Of a stretch of 27,099 nucleotides of DNA, positions 1-8,547 are shown in pieces (the stretch's first letter is position 1; each line of letters starts with the position of its first letter). Source of the DNA: a virus. Position numbers and translations under genes: made by a program. Location: positions 1-27,099 of the IMG/VR virus record IMGVR_UViG_3300021197_000644. One strand, given 5' to 3'. The notes under the pieces are model-generated. The model was not told the origin of the DNA. It saw nothing but the letters and a program-made list of their open reading frames with translations, and did no database searches.

Positions 1-235
1 TGATCACTTCGACGAGATCTCTGGAATTTCGTTCTTGCCGCATAGTGATCACTCATATCGTCAAGCACCCTATCAGGATTGTACTTGGAATGAGTACGAA
101 GAAATGCTCAAGAAAATGCCAGTCGATGTTGACTGGAGCGGTCTCGGAGAGTACGAGAAGGAAGATAACACTTCTGGATCTCAGACAATGGCTTGTTCTG
201 GGAACTCTTGCGAAATCGTAGACTTAACAAACTGA
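1..235 (+). CDS. nrdJ: C-terminal fragment of adenosylcobalamin-dependent (class II) ribonucleotide reductase
   Basis: The frame is open from the left edge, with codons starting at base 2, so this is the last 77 residues of a gene that begins outside the window. The text resembles the C-terminus of monomeric B12-dependent ribonucleotide reductase: FDEISGISFLP, then QAPYQDCTWNEYEEML, DVDWSGLGEYEKED and the tail ACSGNSCEI. In that family the C-terminal cysteine pair, here C-x4-C, re-reduces the active site after each turnover. The enzyme makes deoxynucleotides for phage DNA synthesis and needs adenosylcobalamin but no oxygen. The catalytic core is not visible. The porin gene follows after 21 bases. 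A methionine at base 35 is internal and is not the start. Confidence rests on the tail motif and surrounding text. Confidence 0.85.
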   Translation, partial: DHFDEISGISFLPHSDHSYRQAPYQDCTWNEYEEMLKKMPVDVDWSGLGEYEKEDNTSGSQTMACSGNSCEIVDLTN

Positions 236-256
236 TCAAATCATAAGGAGAAAAAT

Positions 257-1294
257 ATGAATAAGATCAACGCTATCGTAACATCACTAGTTTTTGCCGG
301 CGGAGTCGGAACTGCAAGTGGAATGGATACCTACGACATGGTATCACAAGAAGTTCAGGTTGCCGCTGCACAGCACGCATCCTTAAATGGAGAGCATCTC
401 TCCGTAAATGTTGGTGGTTTCATCCAAACTGGATGGAGTTACAACAATGCTGGCGGCAATTCTGCCCTCAGTGGATTTGGTGTAGATCGCGCCCGTCTTA
501 TCATCAGTGGTGATATGGGTGACGAATCAATGTCCTACCTTGTCTCGGGACAATGGAGTGACACCACCAACTCTTTCGATCTTCTCGACGCACGAGTTGA
601 TCTCAGAATGTTTGATTTTGCAAACATTCGCGTTGGACAGTTCGTTCCTGGCTTTTATGCAGGTTATGTTACTGATCCTCGCAGTCTCACTACTCTGAAC
701 TATAGTGTTTCGGCACTTACTTTCGGTCAGGGTCGTGGACAGGGTGTCGAACTTTCTCGACACTTTGGTGATATCCATGTAAGTGGATTTTACAACAACG
801 GTTTTGATGATACCAGCGGTGTAGGCAGCAATGACTACGCATTCGGTGGTAGAGTTGAATGTGCTGCTGTTGCTGATTGGGTGTTTGGTGCAGGACTTGG
901 TTACAACAATGATGTTGTTGACTTTGTTACCTACACTGTTGATGCATCCTATGTTGGTAATGGTTGGCACGCTGATGCCGCTTGGGTCGCAAATGACTCA
1001 AACGACACTTGGCAAAACTACTCACTCGTTGGTACTGTCGGTTATGATATTGCCAAGGATTGGGAAGCATTTGGCCAGTATGAGTATGGTGTTCTTTCTG
1101 GAGCATCAGACGATCTGAGCCTATTGACTGTTGGTGGTAATTATGCCCTCAACAGTGCAGTTACTTGGACGACTAGTCTTGGATATTCATTCAATGCTAT
1201 CGATTCAGGGTTTGATACGGACACTACTGGTTGGAGAACTTCATCAGAAGATGGACAGTTCCTCATTCGCAGTGGTGTTACCGTTAGTTTCTGA
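257..1294 (+). CDS. Outer-membrane porin with signal peptide
   Basis: A 345-residue protein preceded by AAGGAG (246-251) at ideal spacing. The N-terminus MNKINAIVTSLVFAGG is a Sec signal peptide, with cleavage likely around residue 22. The mature part is rich in alternating Gly, Asn, Tyr and Phe of beta-barrel type. The segment around residues 50-175 (GGFIQTGW, FGVDRARLIISG, LLDARVDLR, VRVGQF-like IRVGQFVPGF) recalls phosphate-selective or OprO/OprP-type porins. The last residue is Phe in SGVTVSF, the outer-membrane beta-signal read by the Bam machinery. It is therefore probably a host-derived channel inserted in the host outer membrane during infection. It may alter nutrient uptake or surface receptor properties; that role is inference. 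It sits between nrdJ and a small membrane protein and appears intact. A capsid or tail protein is unlikely given the signal peptide and terminal Phe. Confidence 0.85.
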   Translation: MNKINAIVTSLVFAGGVGTASGMDTYDMVSQEVQVAAAQHASLNGEHLSVNVGGFIQTGWSYNNAGGNSALSGFGVDRARLIISGDMGDESMSYLVSGQWSDTTNSFDLLDARVDLRMFDFANIRVGQFVPGFYAGYVTDPRSLTTLNYSVSALTFGQGRGQGVELSRHFGDIHVSGFYNNGFDDTSGVGSNDYAFGGRVECAAVADWVFGAGLGYNNDVVDFVTYTVDASYVGNGWHADAAWVANDSNDTWQNYSLVGTVGYDIAKDWEAFGQYEYGVLSGASDDLSLLTVGGNYALNSAVTWTTSLGYSFNAIDSGFDTDTTGWRTSSEDGQFLIRSGVTVSF

Positions 1295-1322
1295 AAAACC
1301 ATTTATTAAAAGGAATATAAAA

Positions 1323-1571
1323 ATGGCTAATAAAGTAGATTCACATTGTTCGACAAGTTGCTGTCCCTTCGGATGGCTCAACAAGCGAGTCCTTGGACTC
1401 ACCCTCGGAGTTTGGCTCCTAGTTTTCGCAATCCTTCCAATGTCTGCCCGTGGCATGGCATGGAGTGTCCGAAGTGTCGGAGGCCTCTGGGATGGTGGTG
1501 CTAAGGTTGTCGGTTTCGACGGCCCTCGTAGTGAGCGGCCCGCCGCTCGCCGCGAACGCTCCGCAGACTGA
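1323..1571 (+). CDS. Small membrane protein with Cys-rich N-terminus and Arg-rich tail
   Basis: An 82-residue protein with AAAAGGAA just upstream, 28 bases after the porin and probably co-transcribed with it. The N-terminus carries HCSTSCCPFGW, a C-x3-CC cluster. It is followed by one hydrophobic helix (about residues 26-42, VLGLTLGVWLLVFAILP) and a second weaker hydrophobic stretch. The tail is very basic (PAARRERSAD). The start at 1323 is preferred over the longer open frame from 1131, because that extension runs inside the porin gene and the ribosome site fits 1323. I do not recognise a family. Sharing a transcript with the porin suggests an envelope role, which is inference. A terminator follows at 1603. 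Confidence 0.65.
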   Translation: MANKVDSHCSTSCCPFGWLNKRVLGLTLGVWLLVFAILPMSARGMAWSVRSVGGLWDGGAKVVGFDGPRSERPAARRERSAD

Positions 1572-1602
1572 TAATTAACATTATCAAAAACTAAATTAGA
1601 AC

Positions 1603-1632
1603 AAGGAAGGGTAGCAATACCCTTCCTTTTTT
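1603..1632 (+). terminator. Rho-independent terminator after the porin operon
   Basis: An 11-bp perfect stem (1603-1613 with 1618-1628) closes a GCAA tetraloop and is followed by a T run. It ends the nrdJ-porin-small-membrane-protein transcript. The T run merges into a TATACATA late-promoter motif that serves the next gene. Confidence 0.9.
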
Positions 1633-1639
1633 ATACATA
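1632..1639 (+). promoter_or_regulatory. Putative phage late promoter (TATACATA)
   Basis: TATACATA is one change from the T4 late promoter TATAAATA and lies directly after a terminator, 38 bases before the next start codon. The same or a closely similar octamer recurs at several gene starts in this window. T4-like late promoters need only this -10 element, read by a phage sigma factor with a sliding clamp. Confidence 0.55.
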
Positions 1640-1677
1640 TAGAGCATTTGTTATATTGATTTATAGAAAGAGACACT

Positions 1678-3405
1678 ATGCCAAAATCACAGGGATCGCT
1701 AGGAAAAGAAGTAACTGTATCCAGCGATGGTTTGGTAAGTAGTGAAGAAATTGTTAAAGGAAAAGGACGTGTTTCCTCACCACGTCCTAATGTAACAACT
1801 CCACCAAGACCAATATCTGCAAATTTTGGTGAAATTAGTGGTCTGTCTTTTTCTCCTAATCCTGTGATAAGGGGTGGTACTGGTAATGCAACAATTGAAT
1901 TTGCAGCGGGTGCTACTAATGGTTTGAGTCTGATTCAGTATAAGTTTAGTTATGTAACTACTGGTGGTAATAATTATAATAATCGTTGGACTAGTATCCC
2001 TTTAAATAATAATACTTTTCAGTTTTTTCCAAATATAAACGCCTTTCGAGGCGCACTTGAAGTAAGAACAGTATTTAATAATACACCTGTCGATAGCAAA
2101 TCAATATCCATTAAACTAACAGATCAACCAGTTGCTCCATCCTTTAGTTCTAATCCAACTATTAACGATGTGACTGCTGCCTCTGGAGATACAATTACTG
2201 TAGGTTCCTTCACTATCGCTGGAAACCCAACACCCACCATTACATATCAATGGTATCTTAACTCGTCTGCCGTTGTTGGAGGAACTAATAGTTCCTATAC
2301 TACAACAGCAGTTGGTGGTGTGAGTGCAGCAGTAATTCTAACGAATAGTCAAGGTACAGTAAGTGCAACCGCAGAAGGACAAGTTGGCCTTGTCCCAACA
2401 TTCACTGGAACACCTAGTGCCTCGGCTACTGGTGTAACCGTTGGTAATGCAGTAACTATTAATAATGTTGGTGCTACTGGAACTGCTACTATTGTTACGT
2501 CTTACATTTGGACTCAGAATTCTAGTGTAATCTCTGGTGCAACTCTACAATCCTATACAACATCTGCAACTGGACCACTTAGCGGTAAGGTAACTATTAC
2601 CAATAACTTTGGTACAAATAATGCAACTGTTAGTTTCGGTACAATTGCCCCGATTGGTTCGAGTAACTTTGCTCCATACTTCACAGGAACCCCCGCAGGA
2701 TCCACTACGAACCCAGATGTAGGAGAACGCATGACGTTCCTTACCTACGGTTCTACGGGTCTTCCTGCTCCTACCACGACCTTCCAGTGGTACGATGATG
2801 GTGCTGCTATCTCTGGTGCTACTGGATATGCCTACGTTCTCGGTTCGACTGGTGGACTGGAAGATGCAGAAGTTGCCTACGTTGTTACGAACAACGGCGC
2901 TAGTAACTATATCATCGATGGTGCTGCACAGCCAGTCCTATCCATGACTAGAGGTGTTCAGTATACCTTTGATCTCTCTGGAGTTTCGACAAGTCACCCA
3001 TTCAGAATTGCCACTACCGAAAATGGTTCGGGTGGTCAATACACAGATGGTTGGACAACCAATGGAACACAAGGTCAAGCAGGAGCAAATGCAGTGTTCA
3101 TTGTTCCTGCGGACGCCCCTGCGACTCTGTACTACTACTGCGGTAACCACAATGGAATGGGCAACAGCATCAATGTCAGAACCGTTCCTGCCACTGATGT
3201 GACTATGACTGGTAACCTCACAGGTGTCGTGACTCTCACTAACAGTGAGGGAACCACAGGTGCTACTATAGACTACGGTACGATGCTCAACGCAGACATC
3301 ACTAACCTCTCACTTAGTAATGTCGTAGCGGGTGCAACACTAACCGCAACCGTAACATACGGTGGTACATTCGATAGTATAACATGGACAGGAGTTACTG
3401 CATAA
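1678..3405 (+). CDS. Ig-repeat structural protein carrying a cupredoxin-like domain
   Basis: A 575-residue protein, probably a virion surface or tail protein. After a low-complexity N-terminus (1-50) come Ig-like repeats marked by QW or IW and a closing strand such as VILTNSQGTVSAT, KVTITNNFGTNNAT or VVTLTNSEGTTGAT (about residues 150-235, 240-320, 333-405 and 505-575). Residues about 405-503 form a cupredoxin-like domain. It has His440 (TSHPF) and then Cys488, His491 and Met494 in YYYCGNHNGMG, the ligand set of a type 1 copper site. This module appears to sit before the last strand of an Ig repeat, as an insertion. Ig-like domains on phage surfaces usually give weak adhesion to carbohydrates. 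The gene follows a terminator and a late-type promoter and precedes a giant fibre gene by 31 bases, so the two probably work in the same structure. Confidence 0.75.
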   Translation: MPKSQGSLGKEVTVSSDGLVSSEEIVKGKGRVSSPRPNVTTPPRPISANFGEISGLSFSPNPVIRGGTGNATIEFAAGATNGLSLIQYKFSYVTTGGNNYNNRWTSIPLNNNTFQFFPNINAFRGALEVRTVFNNTPVDSKSISIKLTDQPVAPSFSSNPTINDVTAASGDTITVGSFTIAGNPTPTITYQWYLNSSAVVGGTNSSYTTTAVGGVSAAVILTNSQGTVSATAEGQVGLVPTFTGTPSASATGVTVGNAVTINNVGATGTATIVTSYIWTQNSSVISGATLQSYTTSATGPLSGKVTITNNFGTNNATVSFGTIAPIGSSNFAPYFTGTPAGSTTNPDVGERMTFLTYGSTGLPAPTTTFQWYDDGAAISGATGYAYVLGSTGGLEDAEVAYVVTNNGASNYIIDGAAQPVLSMTRGVQYTFDLSGVSTSHPFRIATTENGSGGQYTDGWTTNGTQGQAGANAVFIVPADAPATLYYYCGNHNGMGNSINVRTVPATDVTMTGNLTGVVTLTNSEGTTGATIDYGTMLNADITNLSLSNVVAGATLTATVTYGGTFDSITWTGVTA

Positions 3406-3417
3406 TAAATGCTCAGT

Positions 3418-3425
3418 AATAAATA
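3418..3425 (+). promoter_or_regulatory. Putative late promoter variant (AATAAATA)
   Basis: AATAAATA lies 11 bases before the start codon of the giant fibre gene and differs by one base from TATAAATA. It is the least certain member of the set, because AT-rich text of this kind arises easily by chance. Confidence 0.35.
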
Positions 3426-3436
3426 GGTAACTTTTT

Positions 3437-6400
3437 ATGCCAACACAAACCTTTCAATATTTCGTTCCAGTAGGTTCTACTAATGTTTCTATCACTGCTG
3501 CAATGTTTGGGGCTGGTGGTGTGACTCTAGACACACTAGCATTAACACAAGCAGTATCAACGGGATACATAACTCCTACTGGTTCTCTTACCATGCTAAA
3601 GGCACTGATTGATTCTAAATCAGATGGTCAGGTTCTTGATTTATATACTGGTCATTATAGTTTGATGGGAACAACTCAAGCAGCAGCATATGGATTTAGT
3701 GCAGACTTTGGTCCAGGCGTTGGTGATTGGAATGGAATTGATGTTTATAATTCAATCACAATAAAGAATGGTACGGTTTCTTTCTATGAATTGCACCAGC
3801 CCGCTACAGGATCAGCAGCAGGCACATTCACAGTTCCAAACACTACTCAAGAAGATTTCATTCAGATGTTTGATCCTGATTCTACACAGGAAGCAATACG
3901 TCTGGCAACATATCCTCCACAATTCGGTGATCGTGTGACTACATTCAAGGTAGACGCTCGATCATTCGTCTTGGGAAGCAATGCAGCAACACCCAGCGGC
4001 ATACTTAGTGTTACTTATGATAGTGGAACATCAAGATATTATAATAGTGGTTTTACTGTCACTGGTGTTACCCTAGTAAATGATATAAAGACCATGCTTA
4101 ATAGTGTTGTCTCCGCAGAATCATCATACTCAGGAAGAACTGCGGCAGCAACTGGTATTGGTTTAGTAATGAATATTAATCCAAATGCAATACAAGTAGT
4201 TACAGTATCAGATTACAGTGAAGGACTCAGTGGAAGTGATCCCATAATAGGAATCACGTTTGCTGGTGGTACTAGTTCTTGGCCATCTAGGAGTAGTGAT
4301 TCCTTTTACATTAATGAACTAAACTTCTTCGGTAGATATTCATTCGGTACTACGGGTGCTAGTGGAACATATTACACATATGATAGTAATACAGTTACAT
4401 ACAAACCATTATCTGGCACTTGTAAGAATCTTTATCTGCCAAGAGTTTCAGATCAGGCAGGTCATGGTCTAAAGTTTCATTCAAATGGTTTAAACCTAAT
4501 AGATGGTGTAACATTTATTGGTGCAGGTAAATATGATGCGACTCACGCGGGTAATATGTTCTACGACGTTGCACGGGCGGGTTCTATCCTTAGATTGCGA
4601 AATGTAAACACTTTCATGGGTAGTGGAGTATATAATACTCAGACAAATGGAACATGGTTTGATGCAGAAGATTGTAGGTTTATTGCTCCTGCTATGAGAG
4701 CAGTCACCACTGCTACTGAAGATAGAATAACAATCAACAGATGTGAATTTATAAACGGATTATATACCAACAGTGCGATCGGTAGACTCAATTCAGATCG
4801 TGGCCCCCATGCGTTCTATAATGGTATGCCTGAGTGTAGAATTACCAATTCTGTTTTTGACTTTGACTCAAACCACGGACAAGCAATTTCTGCATACGCA
4901 GGTAGTTTTATAAACACCACAATCACTGGCAATATCTTCCGTAACCTGCCAAGACCTGTCTCTCTTCAATGGTCCACCAACTTAGAAGCAAATGTAATAA
5001 ACCAATTAGAAGATTATCCCGGATATGAATTCTCAAACAATCTAGTATATGTCGATCAGTTACCAGCCAAAGCAGCAACAGGACAGTCCGGCCTTGCTTA
5101 CAATGGACAGGCGCCGCAATCGATTGCTTTTAAACTTCAGGGTGTAATTCCAGGCGGACCAACACTTGATGGAATCTATGGCATCACAGGTGCATTTGCT
5201 GTTGATGATAATTCTACAAAATACTATATCAGATTATCCGCTGATCAACTACCCCGTGTTAAAGTACCTATGATAAAGTATGGATATCGTATCCTAGATG
5301 GTGTTGGTTACTTAATAGGCACTATTGATAGATGGGATAATGTAAATAATCAGGAAAATTATCTCACTTCTACTTTTGAAATACTAGGTAGAACAGGGCC
5401 GACTGGTTCTGAATTCAATGGAGCAATAGAAATATATCTTGGTGCTTCTGGTTCAACATCAGATACCATTACTGGCGGCATAACCTGTGGCGAAACTCTA
5501 TTAATGAGAAACATACCACCGATTACACTCAAAAATAATACAATAGTACTGAGTAGAGATCTCATAGAAAACGAGGGGTCAACAGGACACTATGTATCCA
5601 ACACGGTAAATTTAACATTCGGTGGTGGAAGTAGTGGTCTTGCTGCGGGTGTGGCAAGTGCAGGGCCGATGGAATTCAGAAACAACATAATTTACGCGAC
5701 AGGCAATCTACAAACAACAAAGCGAGTAGGTTTGTCTGGTGGATATGATATCACCACTGGTGCTACATTAGATATTGGTGCTAATGGTGTGTATAAAGGC
5801 ACTATTAGTATACAGAATGGAAGAAGTATAGTAAGTGAGAACGTATTCTTTGAATACGCTTGGAATGCTGAAGGTTTCGTGGATGGATATAGTGGTGGTG
5901 CAGATATACAGAGAAAGAACTGTCTATCAAAGTCTCTGGGATCTACTTTAGATAATGTATATAATGGCGGCCTTTTAACAAACAGGAGTGATCAATTATC
6001 AGCATTTGATAAAGTATTTACATGGAATGGCGGAACAGGTACAGTATCACCTAATGCTGGATATTCTGGTATCGGTCTGAACTGGAGTCAGTATCCAAAA
6101 TGGGAAGACATTAAAAACTTAGGATATACATTCTCGGATGTTTATAATCCTCTTGGTGTTCCCGTAACGCCTGGATCTGGTTACAATGTTGAATTTAAAA
6201 ATGATTACACTTGGGGTGTTACTTTCTTTGGACAGACAATAAATAAAGGTTATCACACACGAACAGGAACTACTCTCGGCGAGAAAAATACACAAACAGG
6301 TATTGCCGATCTCTTTGCCAGTCGATCTAATCCTACACTACACTTAGGACAACCCGACGTATATAATATGGATTCTTCTGGGTTTACTCTAGACGCATAC

Positions 6401-8380
6401 TCTTTCCATGCCGGCGGCGTGAGGAGAGTAGTGGTTCAGGTAGATCGTGGTGCTGCTTCAGAGATGACATATACGGGCAATTTGGGTGGTTACACTGGAA
6501 CTGGATACTACCAACACTACTTTGATCCCACAGGATTTAGTGCAGGAACTACACATGAAGTTCGCGTAACATCAATTCCTACCAACGGTATAACCAGAAC
6601 TAAACAAATGCTACTCTCATATGTTAGTGGAGAGAATAAGGTAACGATTGGTACAACACAAGGAATTAGTGCTGGTTGGGATGCCATACGATCTACTTGG
6701 GATCCTCGCAAGAGAAATATAATTGAACTTGGTGTGAGTGGTGATTACATTATGGGCGAAAATCCCATAACCACTGAAATATATCCTTATGGTTGGGTTG
6801 AAGTTATACCAGCAGCAGGTGTTTCTGCGTCAATAAATTTATCAAGATTCCTTTCGGGTACTACCACAGATAATCCTAATTGGGTGGAAAACAGGCCTTG
6901 GATGCATCAAATGAAGTTTAAAAACATCACATTCACAAGTATGATTCAGCAAGGTATGACACAGACTAATGCCGGTGTGAATTTAGAAGATGCTGCATTC
7001 ACAACTAGATGGTGGATAGATGGATGTACTTTACAGAGTAACTGGTATAGTGGAACTTCGGGTGCAACAGCCTACTGGGCCTTCCCCAACGAGACGCCAG
7101 TTATTGGTGTAAGTAATATGTTCCGTAACGCATATTATCAGAGATTATATTTTACTAATAGTTTTGGATCAGAAAATCAGGGTCAAATGTGTGGTGCTGT
7201 GTTAGTCAGAGGATGTACTCAGGATTTAAATTTCCAAGATTCGTACACAAATACAATGGCATTAATTGATTCATCTTCAACCAGAAAATTAACTCCGGTC
7301 GCCACCAACCTACATGCAGATCATTGGCAACTATTTAATGGATTGAGCGGACCTTTCACAAACAACGATGGTGTAACCTTCGCTCACCCAAGCGTATCAG
7401 CAACAGGTCCCGTGGCCGTTGTGATGAATTTTTTGTTGTATAACTATTATGGTTTTGATTATGCTCCAGCAGGATTTACTCTATCAATGGTACAACCTTT
7501 TGGATTTTTTGGTACGCGGAGTGAGTATTATAAGGATGTCGCTCATATTATAGGTAAATGGGGTGCGGGGGAGACTTCATCCTCGGGAGCAAACGCAAGC
7601 GCCTCAATCGCTGTAAGATATGATCATGTAATGTTGTTAGGAATTACATTAGACACTAATCGCGTGCTTGATTTTAGAGCCAATTCCGTGGGAGATATAA
7701 CCAAACAATTTGGCCCTGTTCTGATGCAGGGTGTAAGTGCGTTAAATATTACTAATGGTAATCAAAATCTTCTTAATCCTGATAATCAGCCTGGAACTAT
7801 AAATCAGTTCAAAGCAATAGAACCAATAACACCTGATGTTATATTCAGTGGTCCTGCTACAGATGATAGTTTACTGGTAACACAATACCAATGGCACATA
7901 CCAGGCGCCTCTATGGCAAATCGTTCCTTTGATAACTTCTATACCCAACATTCGAGTTCGTCCTCAACCCTTAATTGGGGTATAACTGCTCAAAACGGGC
8001 CAGGTGTAAGTGGATCTCCAATCAAGACAATCGTGGCATTAGGTGGATGTGGTGACACTTGGAACAACGATGCGAGATTTGCCTATAGTAACACCAGCAG
8101 CGGCAATGTTAGTAGTATATCATTAACCCATTTTGGTGCTGGTGAGACCGCCGAAGCAAACGCATGGATCGATTTGGCTGGAGAATCAGGATGGTGGTTC
8201 AGAATAACCACCGATGAAGGATTCATGTATAATAGTACTAAACTAAAGAAGAGAGAAGAGAATAACATAATTGATATCAGTGGGTGGAATGCTCTTCAGT
8301 TTGGTGGTATAACAATGTCGCCTGCCGGTATTACTGGTTCATCAACAGGTGTGACGTTTGAAATAAGGAGAATGACATGA
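3437..8380 (+). CDS. Giant beta-helix tail fibre or tailspike (first of two)
   Basis: A 1647-residue protein, very rich in Gly, Ser, Thr and Asn. Residues 13-32 (GSTNVSITAAMFGAGGVTLD) match the second giant protein at 18555-23492 almost exactly, so this is likely a shared attachment or assembly module. Beyond residue about 330 there are repeated strand-turn patterns such as LRNVNTF, DAEDCRFIAP, INRCEFIN, ITNSVFDF and TTITGNIFRN. These are typical of right-handed parallel beta-helix proteins, including phage tailspikes that bind or cut surface polysaccharide. A similar pattern returns around residues 1160-1280. No catalytic residues can be assigned by eye. The gene follows the Ig/cupredoxin gene and overlaps the next gene by ATGA (8377-8380). 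It probably recognises the host surface. Nearly equal length to its partner (1647 versus 1645) is striking. Confidence 0.75.
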   Translation: MPTQTFQYFVPVGSTNVSITAAMFGAGGVTLDTLALTQAVSTGYITPTGSLTMLKALIDSKSDGQVLDLYTGHYSLMGTTQAAAYGFSADFGPGVGDWNGIDVYNSITIKNGTVSFYELHQPATGSAAGTFTVPNTTQEDFIQMFDPDSTQEAIRLATYPPQFGDRVTTFKVDARSFVLGSNAATPSGILSVTYDSGTSRYYNSGFTVTGVTLVNDIKTMLNSVVSAESSYSGRTAAATGIGLVMNINPNAIQVVTVSDYSEGLSGSDPIIGITFAGGTSSWPSRSSDSFYINELNFFGRYSFGTTGASGTYYTYDSNTVTYKPLSGTCKNLYLPRVSDQAGHGLKFHSNGLNLIDGVTFIGAGKYDATHAGNMFYDVARAGSILRLRNVNTFMGSGVYNTQTNGTWFDAEDCRFIAPAMRAVTTATEDRITINRCEFINGLYTNSAIGRLNSDRGPHAFYNGMPECRITNSVFDFDSNHGQAISAYAGSFINTTITGNIFRNLPRPVSLQWSTNLEANVINQLEDYPGYEFSNNLVYVDQLPAKAATGQSGLAYNGQAPQSIAFKLQGVIPGGPTLDGIYGITGAFAVDDNSTKYYIRLSADQLPRVKVPMIKYGYRILDGVGYLIGTIDRWDNVNNQENYLTSTFEILGRTGPTGSEFNGAIEIYLGASGSTSDTITGGITCGETLLMRNIPPITLKNNTIVLSRDLIENEGSTGHYVSNTVNLTFGGGSSGLAAGVASAGPMEFRNNIIYATGNLQTTKRVGLSGGYDITTGATLDIGANGVYKGTISIQNGRSIVSENVFFEYAWNAEGFVDGYSGGADIQRKNCLSKSLGSTLDNVYNGGLLTNRSDQLSAFDKVFTWNGGTGTVSPNAGYSGIGLNWSQYPKWEDIKNLGYTFSDVYNPLGVPVTPGSGYNVEFKNDYTWGVTFFGQTINKGYHTRTGTTLGEKNTQTGIADLFASRSNPTLHLGQPDVYNMDSSGFTLDAYSFHAGGVRRVVVQVDRGAASEMTYTGNLGGYTGTGYYQHYFDPTGFSAGTTHEVRVTSIPTNGITRTKQMLLSYVSGENKVTIGTTQGISAGWDAIRSTWDPRKRNIIELGVSGDYIMGENPITTEIYPYGWVEVIPAAGVSASINLSRFLSGTTTDNPNWVENRPWMHQMKFKNITFTSMIQQGMTQTNAGVNLEDAAFTTRWWIDGCTLQSNWYSGTSGATAYWAFPNETPVIGVSNMFRNAYYQRLYFTNSFGSENQGQMCGAVLVRGCTQDLNFQDSYTNTMALIDSSSTRKLTPVATNLHADHWQLFNGLSGPFTNNDGVTFAHPSVSATGPVAVVMNFLLYNYYGFDYAPAGFTLSMVQPFGFFGTRSEYYKDVAHIIGKWGAGETSSSGANASASIAVRYDHVMLLGITLDTNRVLDFRANSVGDITKQFGPVLMQGVSALNITNGNQNLLNPDNQPGTINQFKAIEPITPDVIFSGPATDDSLLVTQYQWHIPGASMANRSFDNFYTQHSSSSSTLNWGITAQNGPGVSGSPIKTIVALGGCGDTWNNDARFAYSNTSSGNVSSISLTHFGAGETAEANAWIDLAGESGWWFRITTDEGFMYNSTKLKKREENNIIDISGWNALQFGGITMSPAGITGSSTGVTFEIRRMT
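3473..3533 (+). repeat. Left copy of an inverted repeat shared by the two giant fibre genes
   Basis: This 61-base block matches the reverse complement of 23381-23441 at about 54 of 61 positions. It includes 26 identical bases in a row (3500-3525 against 23389-23414). It encodes the shared N-terminal module of both giant proteins. Confidence 0.9.
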
Positions 8381-8547
8381 TATCATTCAAACAATATATA
8401 ATAGAGGTCTCCCCACCAGGCTTCAAAGGTACAGTCAAGGCGATGAAGAAGCATAAAGAGATTGACAATCCATATGCTTTGGCATGGTACATGAAGAACA
8501 AGGGCTATAAGTCAAACTACGATGCTGATGGAAAGAAGAAGAAATGA
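8377..8547 (+). CDS. Small basic protein with capsid-targeting-like leader
   Basis: A 56-residue gene with AAGGAG (8365-8370) six bases before its ATG. The ATG overlaps the stop of the fibre gene and its own stop overlaps the next ATG. The first ten residues, MISFKQYIIE, match in length and pattern the capsid-targeting leader of T4 internal proteins (MKTYQEFIAE), which is cut after (L/I)-x-E by the prohead protease. The remainder (GFKGTVKAMKKHKEIDNPYA, then LAWYMKNKGYKS) is lysine-rich and resembles short modules seen in marine T4-like phage proteins. If cleaved, it would leave a 46-residue basic protein that could be packed with DNA. Packaging and cleavage are inference; the gene itself is well supported by its ribosome site and overlaps. 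Confidence 0.75.
   Translation: MISFKQYIIEVSPPGFKGTVKAMKKHKEIDNPYALAWYMKNKGYKSNYDADGKKKK

Noticed and set aside
527-970. A 147-codon minus-strand frame inside the porin
   Set aside because: Antisense shadow of a gene with signal peptide, ribosome site and terminal Phe; its own text has no domain pattern.
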